From positions 14,997,501 to 15,061,500 of the forward strand of contig OY727093.1 of the NCBI GenBank assembly GCA_963402885.1: a DNA stretch of 64,000 bases. The letters are read 5' to 3'. The DNA comes from Antedon bifida (lineage: Eukaryota; Echinodermata; Crinoidea; Comatulida; Antedonidae). The stretch's first letter is position 1, and each line of letters opens with the position of its first letter. A model generated the notes under the pieces. It had not been told where the DNA came from, ran no database searches, and saw only the letters and a list, made by a program, of their open reading frames with translations. Below, one piece after another: positions 37,601 to 46,600 of this stretch. Both the position numbers and the translations under genes were made by a program.

Positions 37601-40600
37601 AAAAGGGAACAATCTCTGTTTAAGCCACTGGGTTGTCAAAGGCCTATGTGAAAAAGTGGTCAGGAAATCAAATTCAACAAGAATTAATTTATGAATAAAT
37701 AGCATAAGAAGACATACAATTTTCTTGCTATAAACTTACAGTAACTTGAGGTGACTGAAGAAACTTTTCCTTTTCTCTTTTAAACTGTAGAGAGTTTGCT
37801 TTTCCTTCTCCTAAGAAATCTCCCATAAGTTGTGTTGCCAGTCCTAGTCTGCATTTAGCTTGGACAAAGTTTAAGTTACAAAGAGTACTGGCTAAGTTTG
37901 AGTACATGCCACAACATGTTAAATGGTATGGCAACTCTGTGAAAGTATGTGGTGATCTGCCTCTCCATGTACCATTCCTATCTGGATCTGCCTGTGCATG
38001 GTAAAAAGCTGAAATATACAAAAATTTGCAATTTAGAAATGTTTGATTTGACTAATATTAAGAAGGTGACAACACTATTTGGTGCTGGATCTCACCTGCT
38101 AAAAGTCTATGCAGGACCAACTCAAATTCCATTGCGGTTCCTCTTAAGTATCGCTGACGGATTGCTTTCTCAAATTCCCCATGACCAAGGCTAAGACGTC
38201 CAAGACTTTAGAAAAAAGAAACAAGTTAATAATAATCTACAATTTCCTAATATTTTTACATACACATGCAGTTTGGCAACGCTACTACCCACATTATTAC
38301 AGTAGCTATCATAAATAAATGCCTTGAAATCAAATATTGAAATATTTACTAACCCTTCTTCTGCTACCGGCTGTAGAAACGTTTGTAGACTACGTATAAG
38401 CTGTCTGTATGTAGCTTGTGGCATTAAATCTTCAGAGGAAAGTTGTACATTCATAACATCGTGAAATTTGTACTTGTTACTGTGGAGAATCTTGTGAATG
38501 CTCAGTAGCTGGTGTAGTTCATCTTCATATAGACCTGAAGGGAAAAACATAGTACTTTATTCTAATATGTTACTTTTACAAGGGGCAGTGGTGTAACACA
38601 GAGGGCAAGCCCCCTGGTTTAGCACTCCTTTGCACTGGGGCTGCTCTCATGCTCTGGGGCCCCCTAAGCTCCTGGGTTTAGCCAGTGAGTGCTCATAGCA
38701 ATTATGCTATTGACATGAAAAATACAGGAATGTTAAAGGCCAGGTGCGGCAAAAAAATTTCTATTGATCATACATTCCAATAATTATCGATCTATAGTTT
38801 CCCCTATGTTTCATAATTTTTAGGATTTTATTTGTGTTACACAAGCTTGTTGAAAATAAGCACTTTCTTATCAGTGGGGATAGTTCAAATTACACAGTAA
38901 AATCTCTATTCTTTTGTACACAAATTTTGTAAATAGAGAGGCATTTTAAAAAGCTATAAAAAATAAACGGTGTGGTAAAAAATGTTATCAGATGACTAAA
39001 TATAGGTAATATAACTTGAATTTTACATTTCTGGTGTTTTTATTCAACTTCAGATTTTTATTTTCATGCTATAGCAAAAATTATCCACCATATATCCACC
39101 ATCTTTTTTCACCTTCTAGGGAGTCACCAGACATGTTATTACATTAGGTTAAACTACCTAACTACTGAAAAAAAGTCTTCCTGGTTTTTATGGCAGAATT
39201 TTGCCAAATTTTGTATTTGACCATATTAAGGGAAATTCATGTTTTTTCATCATGATTTCTGTTACAAATATTTAATTTATGTACAATTAACCAGATATTA
39301 TATTTAAAATTCATGCCTGTACCTCAGCTTTAAGTATAGTTTGTTATTTCAAAAAAGGATGTGGAATAGTAAACCTAAAAAAGAAATTATGAGATCAGTA
39401 AATTCTTGATACTTGTATACTGTATACATGATGTGATACATACCGTTCCTGGCACAGACCAGCAGACACAGAGCTGTTAAGATAGTGTCTTTACTGAAGT
39501 CATTCTCCAGACGCTGGAAGATGTCTACCAACAAAGAGCTCACTGTCTGCGACATCGACTTCAACTTCTTTGAAAGCTAAATAATAATGAAAGAAACTAT
39601 ATTACAAACAAGTACAAGTGTTTGAAATGGTCAAAATGTAAATTGATGTAAATAGATCCATTTTTTAACAGCATGTGGATAAACTGTTCATCTCATAAAA
39701 CCAGTAATAGTTAAAAAGAAGAGAAGTTGTTTCTAATTGTAATACAGTATTTTAAATGTGTCCTCCTCAGAGCAGTGAGCTACCCTATCAAAATAAAATA
39801 AAATGAATAATAGAATGATCTTTAATGTTAAATCTTTGTACCTCCTCAAATACACCAAACAAGCGGATTTCTTCACAGGCTAAACTTAGATAAAGCGGCA
39901 AGTTTGCTTCACGTTTAGCAGTCAGTATTTTCAGCTGGTTGTTGAAGGGCGATTCGTCAAGAGTCTTTCCATAAACTGATAAAGTACTGCGAATCATCTC
40001 AGCTTTCTCCAATATGTCTAAAGGTGGCAGAGCGATGATGGAACAACTCTCACGTTGCCGCCTCAACAATGCTTTGTGACTTATTGAGTTCTCTTGGCAA
40101 CTCACAACAAAGATGACATCCTATGAACAATAAGATCTTTATTGGTGAAATGGAAATATAAAAGATTATTGAGGAAAGAAAGGGAGGAAGACCAAATGCT
40201 AAAATGGATGTTGTTTGGGAAGAAGAAGCAGGAGATAAATAAACATAGAAGAAAGTTATTTGCTTTGGTGGTCTCTGTAAAGGGAAAGAAAGATACTGAA
40301 AATAATGTAAAATAAATAAAAGTTATATCTAATTTTAACTATTATTAACTATAAATTAGGATTTTCAAACCTCTGGAATATTCTCTGGAATCCATTCCAG
40401 GTTCTTTGGTTGGTTATCATCCTCTAGATCATCTACTCCATCTATGAATATTTTAACTGGAGCTGATTCATAGTGAGATGCTGCTCCCTTCAAAAATTCT
40501 GAAAACTCTTCACATAAACTTCTGCAAATAAAGCATTCCATATGTCCAGAAAACGTAATATAGGAAGGTGCTATACTAAATTTATATAATGTAATTAAAA

Positions 40601-43600
40601 GAAATACGAAACCAATATACAAAATGATTTCTTTCACTGCTTTTGCATATCATTGGTTGTATTGTATTCTATAGACAGTACAGCGGTAAGTAAGGTAGAT
40701 ATATCTTACTTATAATTATCTGGGATTCTACGATTCAGTCCAAAGCTTGAATTAAGTTGAAAGCAGACGTGTTTAAGTAAGCTTGTGATGTTACCAGGTG
40801 CTGCTCCAACATAGTGTACAACAAGCATATTATGTTCATCCTCTAATAAACATTCCCTACACTTCTTAGCAAGCGAGGCCTAGAAAATACAAATATTAAT
40901 CATTAACTGCCTATTTTGTGTGTGTTTGTGTGAAGAAGCCTGCCATGAGTATAAGGTAATGTATAGCCAGGTAGGACAGAGCCAAAGTGTACATCAGAGA
41001 GTTGTCTTGTATCTACTGGCCTACAGTTTTAGAATTGTTCCAACTTCAGAAAGCAAAGAAAAAATGTCACTCCTAGTGACTAAAATTAATTGTTACATAA
41101 AGCCATATTTCCTATGAAGGTATTATTCTACATATATTGCAATCAAAATTTCAAATATTAAAAAATGTATTAATTACCATAAAGGCAGACTTTCCACATC
41201 CAGGTTTTCCAACCACTCCAATCAAACCACTTGTCATGCTTTTGATGGCATTCATGCTACCTTTCAACTTGTTTTTACGGCCTACAAATTGTCTTAAATG
41301 TGATGACATATAATCTTCATGTAAATTGTTCTGGGATTCCTCTTCTTCTTCTTCTTCTTCGTCTTGGTCCTGTAATTTAATAAAAAAAATAAATGTGTTT
41401 AGTAAGTGTTCTTTGAAAACTAATTCTTAAATTAGCCCTTTTTTGCAATCAATTTTTACCTTGAAATCTATGAATTCATCTTTTATTGCTTGCCACAAGT
41501 TGTTCACGACACGATTTCCAAACTGTTCTAATCCAGATAAGACTGGCTTACCATCTACAACACCTCCCCATTCACATGGATACCTAACAAAATCAAATAA
41601 TAACATCAACATGTTTGTTTGTTTGTTTCAAACTCCATTTCATTTATTACAATAAAATTCCAAAAGCTTAATTGCCAGAGTTGAAGTTTAAATTAAATAT
41701 AGTTTTAGTTGGTAGGTTTATATATGCATAATATTTGTATAAAAATACTGCACTTACATATCGTAAACTTCGAGAGGGCTCTTGCGAATTCTTTCCTTTA
41801 GATTACCCCAATTGTCATCTGCAGAGAGGCTGTCATTGCGGAAATCTGATTTCCATTTATCAGGAATTTTGCTTTGAAAAAAAAAATTGTTGTTGTTTTA
41901 ATAATCTATTTATATATGCAGTACCTAATTGGCCAAATTTTGCTTCAATAGATTAAAATAATTTTACACACTGAGAGAGGAATCTTACCACCAAGCGATT
42001 GAACTAAAGTTCTAGAATTTAATTTTACTACTTACTCAATTATGGCATCAGTCCTGAAGTAGAAGAATGCTCGACCTACAGCGGACTCAGTGTTCGCAAG
42101 GGCACCATGCTGCATCTCGAGCTCCGTGATTGAGCGTCCTGTAGGGTAGTCTTTCAACCAATCAAATTCCTCAGACTGTTTGGATACATCATATGACTCT
42201 GGTACATAACCATAGCGATTCCCCAGCAAACCGATAAAGAAGTTAGATCGAGAAACTTCACCAAGGCATATTTCAATTGATCTGCAAATTATGATAATAT
42301 AAAAATTACTTCAAATTTTCAGTGAAAAACAATTTATGTTGTGTATTTTTGTGTACAATTTTCCTGAAATAAATGTCTTTGTATGGCATTGAAAAGATAT
42401 CAACATTTGTTTAGCACATTCAGTTTCTAAAAATAGAGTTATTACTGACCCATTCTGTTTTGCTTCCTGTTCAGTGACACCCCATCGTAGGTCAACTTCA
42501 TAGATGTTAATGTGATGTTTCTTTGCTCGTGCCCTTAATTCTGGGAAGACACACCTTGTCAAAATATCGCGTTCCCCATGCATGTCACGAAACGTTGAGG
42601 AAATAAATACTCTTGCTGTTCGCCACCTAACATGAACAAAATAGCACCACTGTAACAATGTGAAGTAAATCAACATGAATCAAGTTTTTGTTATTTAGAA
42701 AGAAGAAAGAAGAAAGAAGAAGAAACATTTTAGAGCTGGGGGAAAGCTTTGAAATTTCATTGAAAAAAATGTAGGATTACAGTACCTTGGTGCTTTGATG
42801 ACAGATGGTATTGACATTGATCCTTCAGTCTCTGAAGTAGCCGCCATTTTACTTGCTGCCTTGGCAACTGCAGCCTCCTAGTGTAAACAAAAAAATAACT
42901 ATGTATTTCATTTAGTCAAATATTTGTTATTCTTGTACACACCCTAAGAAATATCCCCCACCAGCTTTTTTATAAAGACGTCAAAGTTCAATTGCATAGC
43001 TAATAATAATTATTACCAATACCTGTTCTGGCACCAATTTCTGAGCTTTGTCGATGTTCTCCACATGGGTCAACTGTCCACCACCTCCTCGTTCCGCGAT
43101 ATACCTCAAGATCTGATCACTGTAGCCAGCAATGAAGATATCATTCTCATTCTCTGGCTGTAAATCAGCTAGTCTGTGAGAACAAAACTACCACTAATAT
43201 TCAATTCAATTCATTCCGGATACAAACAATAACACATACATCACACATGCTAGACCGGGGACTCCAACAGTGAACTAAATCGCTTTCGATGGGACTTAAA
43301 CATTTATATTGGCAAGAGATAAAACATGTTTACAGTATTTGTATGAAGAATTAAACCTATACTTACCTTGACGATTTCCTGCTAAGATCTACATTGACAA
43401 ACAGCAAATTGGGGTTGACGATCTTTCGATATTTTTTGAGAAAATTACCAACCAATTTCCCTTGATCACTGTCCATTTTCAAGCCATCCGAGAGGATTAC
43501 AAGATTGTCAAGCTGAAATACAGCATACAAAAATAAGTATAAAGCTCTGGCTACACTATCAAACTATGTGTCAAAAAATGTGATGTGCCCATATATGGAC

Positions 43601-46600
43601 ATGTTGTCATATCACTACCATATTTTGGCATATCACTACCATACTATATTTGGGCACATCACAGTTTTTTGTTACATAGTTCGATAGTGTAGACAGAGCT
43701 TTAGTCATTAAGTTTTTATGTAACTTTGCTGGACAGTTAATGAGCTGGGCATGTTCAGTTAGTACTTTCTCAACTCCAGGTTTAATTCACCACTATTCAT
43801 CATTAGAATGAATGTGGCAGTGGACTTGCAATGATATTGATGGAAGAATGATCAAGCCTTACTTGTATTCTGTCTCTAATCATTTCAAAGAATGATTCAT
43901 CACTCAACACAGCTTCACCAGTTGCATCATCTGCAGCAGTCATGACCTTTAAACAAAGAGCAAAACTGAATATCAAACATAATACAGACAGGTTAAGTAT
44001 CATCCCATTGGACTATACCATTTGTGGAGAGGGGTGTTCAATGAAAATTTCTACTTTTCAAGTTATATCTCGCACTTTGAGGAAAAGGACTATTGTCAGT
44101 TTATCCAGGTAAGCTAGGCACGAAATAGACTAAGTATCATCCCATTGTCTTCATCACTCCATCTTTCGAAATTTTCCCCTGGTAGACATTCAAACAAAAA
44201 GAAAATTTTAACTCTACCTCAGAGCAATCAATGACACTCTTCATATTATCCAAAATGGTTCCTTTCTCAAGTTCAACTTTCATCTGTTGACCATTGGCAT
44301 AGATTATCAATGTACATTCCTCACAAGAGTACTTGCACATGAGACCAAGCAGAACACCAACTTCCAATACCTGCAATAAAAAATACAATACAAAAGTTTA
44401 GTCTCATGGTCATTAATTCAATTCAATTCTTTGCTAATACCTCAAAACAACTTTGATCAAATTAATATCATAAGGTAAGCAACAAAACAGACAAATCAGA
44501 ATCATCAGAATATTAATGTCCATTATGTTATGATCTAAACAAGATCTTTTTAATAAGCACAATAGGTACATATATTAACGTACACTATGCTTCATTTGTT
44601 GTGGTGAAACCAGTTGACAATAATTTGGTTGAAAACTTATATAATAAGTTCATTTGTAAACAAATTACAATTGCTGTATGAATGTTCGACAACTCAAAAC
44701 ATCTCACTTATTGTGTACATACCGACTTAGGTTTTCCAAGTCCTTTTGCTGATGTACATGGAATTTTCATATGTGCCCCGACGTTCAAAAAAATCATGGT
44801 GCGTCCTGGGATAGGAGACACGTTATAAGACGTGGCAATCTTGACAGCTGTGTCTAATGCTTTACGGTATCTCTCCAAGATAAGGACATCATACAGTTTT
44901 TCTCTGTCGGTTCAAAAAGTGGTAGATTACTTTATTACTACTTTATAGACTAAAATGTAAATATATTGGTTTACAAACTATCACTTTGAGTGGAAAATAT
45001 GTACTATGTATGTGTTTTTGTCATTTTATACAACCTAAGATGAAAAAAGAGCACCCATGGATGACCCCCAAATCACTGTCTAGATGCCCAGAAGACCATA
45101 TATGGCAAGAATGAAATTTGATAATTAAATATATTCAAGAATACAAAAATCCATGTTAAAAAAATCATAAGGGTGCATGGTAACCCCCTCTTCCTTGTTT
45201 ACATACTTGACTATTACTTCTTTTTTCTTATTTTTCCTTCTGATATTGTGTTCTGTCATTTGTTCTTTCTTCATAGCAGCCTTGATGATTGCTCCTTCTA
45301 TAGAAACAATTAAAAAAAATACAGTAATGGTTTTCATTATGTCTTGCCATCCCTATCTTTATAACTATGATGTAACACAACACATGTTCTATCGCTAATT
45401 TTATCATTAACAAAATGAAATACATATTTATGTGTTTACAAAATACAAATTAGTATATGCACACTTATCATTATTGATTAATGCAGAACAACAAATGAAT
45501 GCCTTGAAAATCTTACCTGACTTTTCTAGATCTTGCTGAAGTTGTCGAAGGGCTTCATATGCAGAGAAAAATCTAAATGGGAACTGGCGACTATTGACAA
45601 CTGCATTCTGATTGGTCAGTCTTTTTATGACCCCATCATGATGTTTTTGTGACATACCAGATTGTATCATATTACGAAGATTCCTCAACATTGCCATGAA
45701 TGGCAACTTTTTGTTATCTACAAAGATCACAAAACCAAATGTAATGAATTTATTGGAGTAAAAATTTAAATTAATTTTAAAATTGCTTTGTATTAGGAGA
45801 TTATGGCCAATGATACAGTATCATATCAATAATAGAAAAACTAACAATTTACATTGAAATATAATACAACTCTTCCAATACTGGCCAAATATGTCTGGTT
45901 TTCTGTCTGGGTTGGCATTTATCAATATTTGCTTATATTTTTGCTTAAGCTGAAATATTTAAGAAGTGCTTAAGCAAATAACTTAATCTTATTTATCAAA
46001 CCGTCTTAGAAATGTTTTAGCAGAAAAATTGTCTTAGGTAAATTTTACTTTGCACATGCGCAAAATTAAACTCTAGAGGGCAGCAAATTATGTCTTAAGA
46101 CGAAAAATTCTTGCTTACGCATGCGTATTAGCTTTTTTCTCTTAGCGATGGCGGCGCTATAACATTTTATTGCCGTATTTTCACTCCCAACAAGAGAGGG
46201 CGCATTCTGGCTACTATTGTTTATATTACTTGAAATAGAGAAAGAGCACAACAGTCGGAAATACATACGAAAATCATTCGCTCTAAACTTAAATCAAATC
46301 AACATTTATTTATTTTTATCAATGACAGCGACCCTTGGCAGCCGATACAGTTTTCTAAAAGTTAGTCAATTGGGTCGTACCTATCCCGAAAATATTAGTT
46401 TTGCTCGTCCAATTTCTAGGCCATCTTTATGAAGATCGATATCATTATTTTAGCGTCCGTAGTACAGCGGAAAACGCACTAGCGTAGCCTTTCCGAATGT
46501 TCAATGTTCCGGCCTAGCGCGCTCGCGTTGTCAAAAAAGAATGTTTTTGTTGCAGAAATGAGATAAGACGAAATTTTTCATCTTAAGGCAGGGTGTTGTT

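Noticed and set aside
43803-44003. an independent secreted protein starting MILNLSVLCLIFSFALCL
   Set aside because: The downstream part is a TEP1 exon (43863-43946). The apparent signal peptide is translated intron, and TEP1 phases fit perfectly without it.
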